A stretch of DNA of 64,000 nucleotides from JAJPKK01 sp963807015 (lineage in GTDB: Bacteria; Pseudomonadota; Alphaproteobacteria; Rhizobiales; Xanthobacteraceae): NCBI GenBank assembly GCA_963807015.1, contig CAWEAS010000008.1, positions 682,001 to 746,000 of the forward strand, written 5' to 3'. Under the pieces are notes generated by a model that was not told the origin of the DNA, did no database searches, and saw only the letters and a list, made by a program, of their open reading frames with translations. Made by a program: the position numbers and the translations under genes. This document shows positions 39,147 to 47,956 of the stretch, piece after piece; positions within the stretch are counted from its first letter, which is position 1; each line of letters opens with the position of its first letter.

Positions 39147-39406
39147 ACAATAACTCCCGTTTTTTGCATGTCGACCCTGACTAGTCGCCGTTCGATATGC
39201 TCGCCCTGGAAGCGAACGCGAGTCCCGCAATGCGGACAGTCGACCGACAGCGGGCCGGAGACGGCCAGCCCAATGTTCACGTTGTCACCCGAATAGCGGG
39301 CCTTTTGAAATGCAATACGACTTGAACACGCCGGGTTCGTACAGCGAACGGTCAGGTACCATTCGGCCGTGGTACCGAAAAGATGAGCGTTCGAATTTGA
39401 CGGCAC
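39143..39406 (-). CDS. small putative zinc-ribbon protein
   Basis: The 87-residue product starts with GTG. It has two cysteine knuckles, RCTNPACSS near residue 21 and DCPHCGTRV near residue 56, which could bind one zinc ion. The rest is beta-rich (SGPLSVDCPHCGTRVRFQGEHIERRLVRV). Its stop overlaps the start of the next small gene (TTGA), so both are co-translated. The function is unknown. Confidence 0.6.
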   Translation of the reverse strand: MPSNSNAHLFGTTAEWYLTVRCTNPACSSRIAFQKARYSGDNVNIGLAVSGPLSVDCPHCGTRVRFQGEHIERRLVRVDMQKTGVIV

Positions 39407-39431
39407 TTCAGTTTGTTTACCTCGCGCGTCG

Positions 39432-39635
39432 TCACTTCACCTTGAGATTCTCCGCCGACGATTTGCCGCGGTTGCTCACGACCTCGAACTCGACCTGCTG
39501 GCCTTCGTTGAGCGTCGATAGACCCGCCCGCTCCACGGCAGAAATATGGACAAACACATCCTGCCCGCCACCCTGCGGCTGGATAAACCCGTAGCCCTTG
39601 GTCGAATTGAACCACTTCACCGTTCCGGCCGCCAT
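39432..39635 (-). CDS. cold-shock protein CspA family, second copy
   Basis: The 67-residue product MAAGTVKWFNSTKGYGFIQPQGGGQDVFVHISAVERAGL... has RNP1 KGYGFI and RNP2 DVFVHI. GGAGATCGCA precedes the ATG at 39635. It differs from the copy at 38463 in the C-terminal strand (EFEVVSNRGKSSAENLKVK). It is followed by the zinc-ribbon gene after 25 bp and may share a transcript with it. Confidence 0.95.
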   Translation of the reverse strand: MAAGTVKWFNSTKGYGFIQPQGGGQDVFVHISAVERAGLSTLNEGQQVEFEVVSNRGKSSAENLKVK

Positions 39636-40411
39636 TGCGATCTCCAACAGACTAGTCCATCTAGACCTGCACGTTTCTGCTGACTTACGCAATAACAATC
39701 GGAGCCAACGCAATTTCGGCTGGGTGCGTTGCCATCGCCCGTTCGTGGGCGTTTTACCCCTTCTCCGGGCCCGGCCGCGTGAACCGAATCGGGCCGAACA
39801 GTTTTCGTGGTCCTCGCGCCAACACTGACCGACGGGACACGAGCCTCGTTCAGGAGCAGGGAACCGTTCGCTCCACTTGTCCGGCCCGCAATAGCCACGA
39901 GCGCGCCGAGCGAGCAGCGTCATAGCCGCTAAAGAAATCACGCGTGACAAAATCCAAAACCATCGTCCGCGACGCATCATCCAAGACGAGTTGGTTCGCG
40001 GCCAAGAACTGCTGCGACTTGGCTTCGTCGGCGATAATCGGACGCACGCGCTCACGCATGCCGTTAACATGCGTGGTGGTGGAGGCAGTCCTGGTCGAAC
40101 CAGTCTCCCCTGTCCCATTTCCCGTTAAGCCCCTGAAAACCGTGAATTTTGGCTCGTCGATCCCGTTACACGGTGTGCGAGACGCTAACTTTACCAATCA
40201 ATTCAGTCAGTTAATCGCAATTTCCCGTTCACCACTCGCGGGGAATTTGATTGCACGGAGACGGGAATTTCCGAAGGCTAGACGGGAATTGTAGATGCTT
40301 CGGCCGGGAACATGAATTCGCAAGGAGGGGCCCCGGCGGGCCCCCTCGTCCCAATCAATCGGCATCCTAACGTCAAATCCTAAATGTTCGGAATTCATCG
40401 GAGGCGCGGTT
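39636..40411. other. long intergenic region with repeats and one doubtful gene
   Basis: A minus-strand frame (39850-40197) could encode MRERVRPIIADEAKSQQFLAANQLVLDD...FFSGYDAARSARSW from ATG 40059, but no family was recognised. Between 40116 and 40292 the string TTTCCCGTT or its complement ACGGGAAT recurs four times (near 40117, 40212, 40262 and 40282). A GC-rich hairpin follows at 40325-40347. The remainder shows nothing. Confidence 0.4.
40325..40347. terminator. strong GC hairpin, possible terminator
   Basis: GAGGGGCCC, loop CGGC, then GGGCCCCCTC forms a stem of nine pairs with one bulge. No U-tract follows on either strand, so a rho-independent terminator is possible but not typical. Confidence 0.35.
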
Positions 40412-41196
40412 ATGAGGGCAGACGATTACGAGCACCTGCTTTTGCCGGGTCTTCCCGTCGAAACGATCATATCGGCATATCTCGCGGCCCCTGGGAATGA
40501 GATCGCAAGCAAGAAATTTGAGAACCCAGAGTCCTCTTCCGCGCTTGTCGCCAACACTTTTGGATTTTTCTTCACGAGGCCGGCCGACCTGCCTGCGCTA
40601 ACGGACGCAATCGATTGCGGTTGGCCGGTAGAACAGCTGACGCCCGAAGCAGTTGTGCGCTTCCCCTGGACCGGCGGACGGCACCCGTGCCTAGATCTGC
40701 TGATCGAAACGCGGACGGCATTGATCGGCGTCGAATCGAAGCGCTATGAGCCATTCCGTTTTAAGAAGAAAAGCGAGATGTCGGATGCGTATTGGCGAGA
40801 CGTCTGGGGAGCTGAGATGGGCCGCTATGAACGCTGCCGGGATGCGATCCGAGACGGCCAGATAAAGTTTGCCAGACTTGATGCGGTCCAGCTCATCAAA
40901 CATGCGTTTGGGCTGCGAACAGCCGTCAACACGTGCCGAAATGGAAGGGGAAACGACCCATCCTGCTCTACCTGTATAGCAAGCCCGAGCGGTGGCCTGG
41001 AGCTAAAGGGCCGGTGTCTTCAAAGCACCGGATCCAGCATCTCTCAGAGATCGCAGCGTTCACCGAAATGGTTAAGGGGGACGAGGTTACCTTCTATTCC
41101 CTGAGCTATTCGGAGCTTCTGGCACGATGGCAGGCATCATCAGATCGGCAGATCAGTGCCCACGCTGCAGCGGTGATCGGACGCTTCATCTGCTAG
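40412..41196 (+). pseudogene. PGN_0703-like putative restriction endonuclease, frameshifted
   Basis: The N-terminal part (MRADDYEHLLLPGLPVETIISAYLAA...) contains TALIGVESKRYEPFRFKKK, an E-x-K nuclease-like motif, and MGRYERCRDAIRDG. Near 40933 the frame changes by one base (ACGTGCC, one base apparently missing). The protein continues as VPKWKGKRPILLYLYSKPERWPG...LLARWQASSDRQISAHAAAVIGRFIC to 41196. The corrected length is about 261 residues. Such proteins are putative restriction-type nucleases; a truncated DNA methylase gene follows. The assignment to the PGN_0703 family is from memory of the motif and moderately sure. Confidence 0.55.
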
Positions 41197-41389
41197 CCTT
41201 GCATGAAGCGACTCTTGCACATCCTAAATGACGATCGACGCAAGTTTCTTTTGTATCGAAACGAGACACCGGAGCTAAATTATAACCCCCCTCTTGCAAA
41301 CTGAAAATATTAGCCCGGTTTCAACCCAAAAGGATGGAATTTAGCGCGGCAATTACTAGCTGTCGGAAAACAATTCCCGAGGAGCGGAT

Positions 41390-42385
41390 ATGCAGATCGA
41401 GACTCTTCCGGTCGAAGCGCTTCGGCCATATCCGCGGAACGCCCGGACACATTCGCGCAAGCAGCTGCGACAGATCGCTGACAGCATTCTGAAGTTTGGG
41501 TTCAATAATCCGGTGCTAATCGACGATCGGTGCGAGATCATCGCAGGTCACGGGCGCGTAGCCGCCGCCAAGTTACTTGGCATGAAAGAGGTCCCGACCG
41601 TAAGGCTCTCCCACCTCTCCGAGACCGATAAGCGGGCCTACATCCTCGCCGATAACAAGCTGGCCGAGAAGGCCGGATGGGACCGAGAGATATTGGCAAT
41701 CGAGCTTCAGGCTTTGGTGGATCTCAATTTCGATGTCCAGTTGGCGGGCTTTGAGCCGGCCGAAGTGGACCTCATCCTGGAGGAAGCCGAAGAAGCGAGC
41801 GATCCGCCCGACGGGCCCGAAGACGACATCCCAGATTATGTGTCGGGCCCGGTCATCAGCCGCTCTGGCGATCTGTGGGAACTTGGGGCGCACCGCCTGT
41901 TATGTGCTGATGCGCGCCAGGCCGCGGCTTATGGCAAGCTGCTAGGTCCAACCAAGGCGGAATTTGTTTTCACCGATCCGCCCTTCAACGTTCCTATCGA
42001 CGGCCATGTCTGCGGGCTCGGCCGCATCCGTCACGCCAACTTCGCCATGGGTTGCGGCGAGATGAGCCAGGCGGAATTCACCTCGTTTCTCGAAACGATA
42101 TTCCGGCAGCTGGTCGACCACACCACCGACGGCTCCATCCACCAAATCTGCATGGACTGGCGCCACATGCTGGAAATGTTGATGGCGGGCAACAGGGTCT
42201 ACGCCGAACTCAAAAACCTGTGCGTGTGGAATAAGACCAATGCCGGGATGGGATCGTTTTACCGATCCAAACATGAGCTGGTCTTCGTGTGGAAAAGCGG
42301 CAGCGGTCCACACATCAATACCTTCGAACTCGGCCAGCATGGACGTCATCGGTCTAGACTAGCACAGTTTTTGACTGTTCGGTAA
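41390..42385 (+). pseudogene. ParB-domain DNA methylase, truncated at the 3' end
   Basis: The first 100 residues are a ParB/Srx-like nuclease domain (VEALRPYPRNARTHSRKQLRQIADSI...IIAGHGRVAAAKLLG). The methylase domain follows with HRLLCADARQ, the catalytic FTDPPFNVPIDG (D-P-P-F) and FVWKSGSGPHINTFELGQHGRHR. There the homology stops at about 42350 and 11 unrelated codons end the frame. The family continues for about 100 more residues with the AdoMet-binding F-x-G-x-G motif, which is missing, so the enzyme cannot be active. Such ParB-methylase proteins are typical of prophages and islands. The break lies 270 bp before a tRNA fragment. Confidence 0.8.
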
Positions 42386-42623
42386 CCCCGTGCGCCCACG
42401 CCCGCGGGGGCAGGTCGGTCTGAGAGCGCCAAGTCCTGATATTCGTGAAGTCTTCGACGGTCTCTGTTGCCGGGAAACGAAATTCTGTCGGCAGAGACAA
42501 AGGCGCAGAAACGGCACTCAAAAACAAAAAGCGCCGTCGCAGAGACCGAGCGACCGCGCGGAACCCCGACAATTGCGTGCAAGTCGCAGCATTTCAGGAA
42601 ATCTCCGCGACTGCGCGACTGCG

Positions 42624-42690
42624 TGGTGGGCCCGGGAGGACTCGAACCTCCAACCAAGCGGTTATGAGCCGCCTCGGGCTAACCAAGAAA
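42624..42690 (-). repeat. 3' fragment of a tRNA(CAT) gene, probable attachment site
   Basis: Read on the minus strand the sequence has a D-loop end (TTGGTTAGCCC), an anticodon stem GGCGG/CCGCT around loop CTCATAA (anticodon CAT), a T-arm GGAGG-TTCGAGT-CCTCC, an acceptor strand CGGGCCC, A and CCA. The matching 5' acceptor strand (GGGCCCG) and 5' D-arm are absent. Only the last 60 or so bases of the tRNA are therefore present. A 3' tRNA fragment of this kind is left by integration of genomic islands at tRNA genes. By orientation the element would lie at higher coordinates (inference). Confidence 0.75.
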
Positions 42691-42826
42691 TCAAGTTAAA
42701 ACAATGTTTTACGGTGAAATGCGGATGCGTTTGGCCATCTATCGGGGCGTTCCATTGGTTATTTATTGGTTGAACACGCCATCGCTTGCATCACCGGATA
42801 CGAGACGCAAAGTCGCCATTGGCAAA

Positions 42827-42901
42827 TCAGTCAGAGCGACGGCCCGCGACTGTCCCCTCACGCGCGAGGGGTCACAGGTTCAATCCCCGTCGCGCCGACC
42901 G
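42827..42901 (+). repeat. degenerate class-II tRNA-like 3' part
   Basis: The plus strand can fold as an anticodon stem GACGG/CTGTC (loop CCCGCGA, lacking T33), a variable arm CCCTC/GAGGG, and a T-arm ACAGG-TTCAATC-CCCGT with one A-C mismatch. The acceptor 3' strand CGCGCCG and ACCG follow, with CCG where CCA is expected. No 5' acceptor strand complements CGCGCCG upstream. It is a tRNA relic or tRNA-like element, probably also linked to island insertion. Confidence 0.45.
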
Positions 42902-43024
42902 TTGAAGTAATTGAAATTACAATCATTCTTGCGGCTTTAGCAGCACTCCGTGCTGCGGTCGGCCCATGATATGGCCCACGAAACGTCAAGAAAAGCGTGT
43001 CGCGGCGAGTCATGTCACATGGCG

Positions 43025-44414
43025 TCAGGCGCCCTCCGATTGACCCCCGCCGAGCAGGCGGCGCGCTGCATTGGCTGCGGCGGGCGGGACCGTAGCGCGC
43101 TCGGCGTCCCAGTTCGAACCCACCGTCGCATCCATCGCGAGCTTCGCGCTGACGCCACCGTCAGCAGACGGATCGACGCGATTGCAGAGCACGTCGGGGA
43201 CCATGAACATGTCGCTCTTCGCCTGGAACCGCGTCGCGACCGCCCACATCACCTCGTCCTCATTGAACACATCGATGTCGTCGTCGACTGCGATCGCAAG
43301 CTTGATGTAGGAGTCGAGGCCGAGCAGCAGCATCAGGGCTTGGCGCGCTTCGCCCGCCGCGCGGGTCTTGAGCGAGATGTACGCATGAAAATGCGTGCCG
43401 GATTTCGGATAGTTGAGCGCGCGGACCCCGGGCACCATTTCGCGCAACCGGTTGAAGACAATCGCCTCTTTTGCCATTCCGCCCAGCAGCAGGTGCTCCG
43501 ACGAATTTCCGGAGATGATGTCGAGATAGATCGGCTTTGCTCGCTGGGTGATCGCGGTGACTCGCAGAATGTTGCGGGTCGAGCGATGGCTCGCATAGCC
43601 GGTGTATTCGCCATACGGCCCTTCGTCCTCATGCTCGCGGCTCAGCAATTCGCCTTCGATGACGATTTCGGCCTCGGCCGGCACTTCGACATCGACCGTG
43701 CGGCATTTCACGAGTTCGAGCGGATGCCCGAGCAGGCTGCCGGCGATATCGTACTCGTCAACCTCGAGCGCGACCTTCGCGGACGCCGCGAGATAAACCG
43801 CAGGATGCGCTCCGATCACCACCGCGACCGGCAGATCGCGGCCTAGCTCAGCGGCGCGATTAAGATGCTCCCAGATGTGCCCGCGCGAGCCGAGATTGGT
43901 CCCGAACTGCGTTGGCCCTTTTACCTGCAGCCGCTGAAAACTCAGATTGCGAACTCCGGTGTCGGGATCTTTGCAGACCAGGATTCCGGCGTTGACGTAC
44001 TGCCCCGCGTCCTGAGCGAAGTGACGGCTCACCGGTAGCGTCGTCACATCGACCTCATCGCCGAGACAGATCGAACTCGTGAATCGGGCCGGTCACCGAC
44101 AATCGCGGCGGCTTGAGATGGTCGAGGACACGCAGCCATGCGCTGTTGAAATCCCCGTTGCGAGCGCCGGCAATTCGCGCGATGCGGCTGCGATCGCCGA
44201 ACAGGTTCGCCACCACCGGTACATCGCTTCCCTCGGGCTTCTTCAGGAAAATGACCGGAGAACGGCCGGATTTTTCGAGCTCCAACACCATTGCTGTCGG
44301 CACAAAATCGAGCGCCACCGGGTCATCGATGCGGACGATTTCGTCCGCCGGCAAATCGGCCAGGAAATCTCTCAGCGACGGCATCGCGTTCCTCCAATCG
44401 GGTCCTTCGTTCAT
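43025..44414 (-). pseudogene. UbiD-family decarboxylase, interrupted by a frameshift
   Basis: The N-terminal part reads from ATG 44414 (MNEGPDWRNAMPSLRDFLADLP...LSVTGPIHEFDLS). A frame change near 44062-44067 (CTGTCTCGGCGATG, one extra base) leads into GDEVDVTTLPVSRHFAQDAGQYVNAGILVCKDPDTG and the rest to 43025. The prenylated-FMN and catalytic region is present (NLSFQRLQVKGPTQFG, SREHEDEGPYGEYTGY with the conserved glutamates). The corrected length is about 462 residues. UbiD enzymes decarboxylate aromatic or unsaturated acids. The start overlaps the permease stop by four bases (ATGA). No ubiX is seen in the window. Confidence 0.85.
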
Positions 44415-45196
44415 CCGCCGGATGTAAAGGCGGCCTGATGCGCACCTCGCACGGCCCAGAACGTCATGCGCCGCTCGATGAGGGCCGCCGCGCCGTAAAC
44501 CGCGATGCCCATCGCAGCAATGACGAACAGCCCCGCAAACGCCAGCGGCGCGCGGAACGACGTGCTGGCGCTCATCATCAGGTAGCCGATGCCGCTGTTG
44601 CTCGCGACCGTCTCGGCGATGACCGAACCGATAAAGGCAAGCGTCGATGCCACTTTGAGGGAGGCGAAAAAGTAGGGAAGTGCGCGCGGCATGCCGACCT
44701 TGAGGAGAATGTCGAGGCGGCTTGCGCCGAGCGATCGCAACACATCCTCAAGCTCGGGCTCGACGGTCGCAATCCCAGTGGCGACATTGACGACGATCGG
44801 GAAGAACGAGGTGAGAAACGCGGTCACGACCGCCGGCACGTCGCCGAGGCCAAACCACATGACCAGCAACGGGACAAGCGCCACTTTCGGCACCGTGTTG
44901 AAGCCGATCATGATCGGATTGAGCATGCCATAGATCGCCGGCACCGCACCGACGATGAGCCCCAACGACAGTCCCACGAAGACTGCGAACGCAAATCCGA
45001 GCAGCGTGGTTTCCAGCGTCTGCGCGGCATTAACCCAAATGCCTGGCCAATTGGCGATGAGCGCTTTCGCCGTGTCGATCGGACCGGGAAAAATGAAATC
45101 GGGGATGCCGCCGATCCAGCATGTGAACTGCCAAATGACGAGAAACCCGAACCCGGCGAGCCAGGGCAACGCGTGCCTGCGCCAGCCGTGCATCAC
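44411..45196 (-). CDS. ABC transporter permease, NitT/TauT type
   Basis: The 261-residue membrane protein has about six hydrophobic segments. The coupling EAA motif is EDVLRSLGASRLDILLKVGMPRALPYFFASLKVA, followed by the standard FIGSVIAETVASNSGIGYLMM. It belongs to the aliphatic sulfonate/nitrate/pyrimidine-precursor import group. The binding-protein gene lies 73 bp upstream. No ATPase gene accompanies this pair; the ATPase at 55785 or one elsewhere may serve it. Confidence 0.92.
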   Translation of the reverse strand: MMHGWRRHALPWLAGFGFLVIWQFTCWIGGIPDFIFPGPIDTAKALIANWPGIWVNAAQTLETTLLGFAFAVFVGLSLGLIVGAVPAIYGMLNPIMIGFNTVPKVALVPLLVMWFGLGDVPAVVTAFLTSFFPIVVNVATGIATVEPELEDVLRSLGASRLDILLKVGMPRALPYFFASLKVASTLAFIGSVIAETVASNSGIGYLMMSASTSFRAPLAFAGLFVIAAMGIAVYGAAALIERRMTFWAVRGAHQAAFTSGG

Positions 45197-45269
45197 ACGA
45201 TGGCTCGCGACGCCACGGCGCGTCTCTCGACGATACTTTCGACACGGAGGCGACCCATCGCCGGCGCCA

Positions 45270-46292
45270 TCACTTCAGCATGCGTACCTGCTGCGGCGGC
45301 AGAAAGCTGCCATCATAGAGTTCCGACACGGACGGACGGCGCGGCAGCGGCAAACTCTCGGCGATTTCCACGACGCTCTGCTCGATGCGGCCTTGATCGG
45401 CAGCGCCAACGCCGTCGCGAAGCACGGCGGGCGTCAGAATGTTCTGAGCGATCGCGATGCGCATGCGCTCGAGCTCGACGCGCTCGTCGATCAGCGGATC
45501 GCGCTTCTTCAGCGCCGCAAGCGAGGCCTGATTGTCGGCGATCATGTCGCGCATGCCCTTGATGGTCGCGCGGATGAAGCCGCGAATGGCGTCCGGATGA
45601 TCCTTGATCATGCGGCCCGATGCGACGATTGAGTTGCCATAAAAGTGCAGCCCGTAATCGGAATATTGGAAGACCAGGAGATCGTCCTTCTTGGCGCCGG
45701 CCGCCGGCAACTCGACGTCGCAACCGAATGCCAGCGCGGTGATGAAATCGACCCTGTTGCTGACGACCATTTGCGCCCGCAGCGCAGGATCGAGATTCTG
45801 CCGTTTCACCGATGTGTCGGCGATGCCGACGGCCTTGGCGAAGCTCGGAAAGAAATGCGCCGCATCCTCGAACACCGGCGCGCCCATGCTCTTGCCGGCG
45901 AGTTCCTTGGGCGTCTCGATACCGCGTCCCTTGAGCGTGCAGGCCGCGTAAGCCGCGGCGTCATAGGCGATCATGACAACGCGCATGGTCTGCTCGGGAT
46001 GGCTCGCCACCAACGGCACCAGCGACTGCAAATCGCTGAAACCGAGGTCATACGCGCCGCTGGCGATCCGGGTCAGCGTGGCTTCCGACCCTTGACCGGA
46101 GTCGATCCGGACACCAAGGCCCTCGGCGGCGTAATAGCCGCGTTCGGCCGCCAATAAATAGAACGAGGTCGGCCCGGTAAACTTCCACTCCAGCGTGAAT
46201 TTGACCGGCAGCATTTCGGCGGCGCGGACCGCGGACGTAGCGAACACGGAAGCAAAAACGACCGCGCTCAACCAACGGATAGTGCGTGCCAT
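45270..46292 (-). CDS. ABC transporter substrate-binding protein, NMT1/THI5-like
   Basis: The ATG at 46292 (GGAGAATGAA upstream) starts a 340-residue protein. It has a signal peptide (MARTIRWLSAVVFASVFATSAVRA) and the NMT1-like features LEWKFTGPTSFYLLAAERGYYAAEGLGVRIDSGQGS, GAYDLGFSDLQSLV and GAPVFEDAAHFFPSFAKA. Such proteins bind pyrimidine-type or aromatic/sulfonate compounds in the periplasm. It follows the amidohydrolase gene by 173 bp on the same strand. Confidence 0.92.
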   Translation of the reverse strand: MARTIRWLSAVVFASVFATSAVRAAEMLPVKFTLEWKFTGPTSFYLLAAERGYYAAEGLGVRIDSGQGSEATLTRIASGAYDLGFSDLQSLVPLVASHPEQTMRVVMIAYDAAAYAACTLKGRGIETPKELAGKSMGAPVFEDAAHFFPSFAKAVGIADTSVKRQNLDPALRAQMVVSNRVDFITALAFGCDVELPAAGAKKDDLLVFQYSDYGLHFYGNSIVASGRMIKDHPDAIRGFIRATIKGMRDMIADNQASLAALKKRDPLIDERVELERMRIAIAQNILTPAVLRDGVGAADQGRIEQSVVEIAESLPLPRRPSVSELYDGSFLPPQQVRMLK

Positions 46293-46465
46293 TTCATTCT
46301 CCAGGCGAGACTTCGCGCGACCTTCCGGCGCTTCTGAGCCCTTGCACATCACGTGCCGCGATGGCGCGCAGTGCCCTGTAGGTGTTTCACGAGCGGGACA
46401 GAGCACAGCGAGGACCTTTGGCCATTTCCTAGCCATCGTGCCAACGATTTCATCACGCCCCGCGC

Positions 46466-47956
46466 TTACGCCATCAGATGGGCGGGACCGGCGTGTCGTG
46501 CGCCGACTTGGCGGATGTGCGCCACAACGGCCGAGATCAATACTTCGGCGGTCTTGCGGAGTTCGACCGTTTCCGCGAATACGCGCGCGGCGGCGCGGTC
46601 CGCTTCGGCAACAACACGATCGACGTTGATTGCCGTAAAACGCCTTTCGCGGATGACGAATTCGCCGCCCACCATCACGTCGGTCACTGCCCCCTGCCCA
46701 GCTCCATTCACGAGCTGCGCTGCCGTGGAGTTGCGCGGATGCCAGGCCGGCCCGCTGTCGTCGAGAAAGACGAGATCGGCCGCGCCGCCAGGCAGGATCG
46801 CGCCAAGCCTGTCCTCCCAGTTGAGACAGCGCGCCGAGCCCTGCGTCGCCATGGCGAGCACATCGCGCGCCCCCAGCCACTCGCCGGGTACATCGCGGAA
46901 CGTACGTGACGTTAAAGTCGCAAGCTTCATCACCTCGAACATGTCGAGATTGTCGGCCGAATTCGCACCATCGGTCGCAAGACCGACGTTGACGCCGGCC
47001 TGCCGCGCAAGCCGGATGTGGGCAACACCGACGCCGAGCCGCAGATTGCTCAACGGCATGTGTACGAGGTTCGCGCCACGGTCCCTCAAGATGTGGTGAT
47101 CCTCGGCATCGAGCCACACGCCGTGAGCTGCGGTGAACCAGGGTCCGAGGATGCCGAGATCGTCGAGATGCGGGATCATGCTGCGCCCGTAAAGCTCGAG
47201 CGCTGCCACCGCCTGGAAGCTTGCTTCGGCGATGTGCATTTGGATGCCGGCGGCATGGTGACGAGCGATGTCGCGGCAGCCGCGGATCAAGTCGTCGCTG
47301 CAATGCATGGGGATCGTTGGCGCCAGCGCCGGCTTCACCCGCGCGCTGTCCCATGACCATTGCGACACGATGGTGTCGAGCGTCGCTAAGATCGAAGTGG
47401 TGTCGGCCAGGGCAAAGGCAGAAACGGGCCCGTGGCCGCCGGCTTCGACGGCTGCCGCCAAACCCGGCACCGCATCGTAGAGCGTGCGGTCCGCCACCAT
47501 GGGACAGACGACGGCGCGCATGCCTGCATCGGAATAGGCCCGGCAGACCGCCGCAATGCCCTCGACCGAAGGCCGCGGAAATTCGTAGACGAGGTCGTAG
47601 CAGGCGGTGCAGCCGCGGCCGAGCATGTCGATCGCGCCCAGCATCGTCGACCAGTACATGGTCTCGGGGTCACGGCGGCCCGACACCCACGGGCCGTTGA
47701 CGAGCGACATTTCGAGCGACCAGCGGTCGGCGAGGCCCTTGAGCAGATTGGCGTGACTATGGGTGTGGGCATTGACGAGGCCCGGGAGCGCGAGGCGATT
47801 GCTCGTGTCGATGGACTCGGCGTCAGCTGCCGTGCCCGGCGGCAACAACGCCACGAGCTCGCCGCGTTCGATCAGGATATCGGCCGCCGTCGGCTCGAAA
47901 TCGGGTGCCGTCAAAATCCGCGCATTGCGCAGGATGCGTTTCGAGATGGCCGCCAT
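46466..47956 (-). CDS. TRZ/ATZ-family amidohydrolase
   Basis: The ATG at 47956 overlaps the amidase stop by one base (TGATG). The 496-residue protein has all ligand motifs: LVNAHTHSHANLLKGL, GIQMHIAEASFQ, TAAHGVWLDAED and LATDGANSADNLDMF, plus GAILPGGAADLVFLDD. Related enzymes deaminate or dechlorinate N-heterocycles. The coupling to an amidase points to a hydrolytic route in which ring-derived amides are cut (inference). Confidence 0.92.
   Translation of the reverse strand: MAAISKRILRNARILTAPDFEPTAADILIERGELVALLPPGTAADAESIDTSNRLALPGLVNAHTHSHANLLKGLADRWSLEMSLVNGPWVSGRRDPETMYWSTMLGAIDMLGRGCTACYDLVYEFPRPSVEGIAAVCRAYSDAGMRAVVCPMVADRTLYDAVPGLAAAVEAGGHGPVSAFALADTTSILATLDTIVSQWSWDSARVKPALAPTIPMHCSDDLIRGCRDIARHHAAGIQMHIAEASFQAVAALELYGRSMIPHLDDLGILGPWFTAAHGVWLDAEDHHILRDRGANLVHMPLSNLRLGVGVAHIRLARQAGVNVGLATDGANSADNLDMFEVMKLATLTSRTFRDVPGEWLGARDVLAMATQGSARCLNWEDRLGAILPGGAADLVFLDDSGPAWHPRNSTAAQLVNGAGQGAVTDVMVGGEFVIRERRFTAINVDRVVAEADRAAARVFAETVELRKTAEVLISAVVAHIRQVGARHAGPAHLMA

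Noticed and set aside
42624..42690. Intact tRNA-Met or tRNA-Ile gene
   Set aside because: The 5' acceptor strand and 5' D-arm are missing; only the 3' part is present, so it cannot give a functional tRNA.
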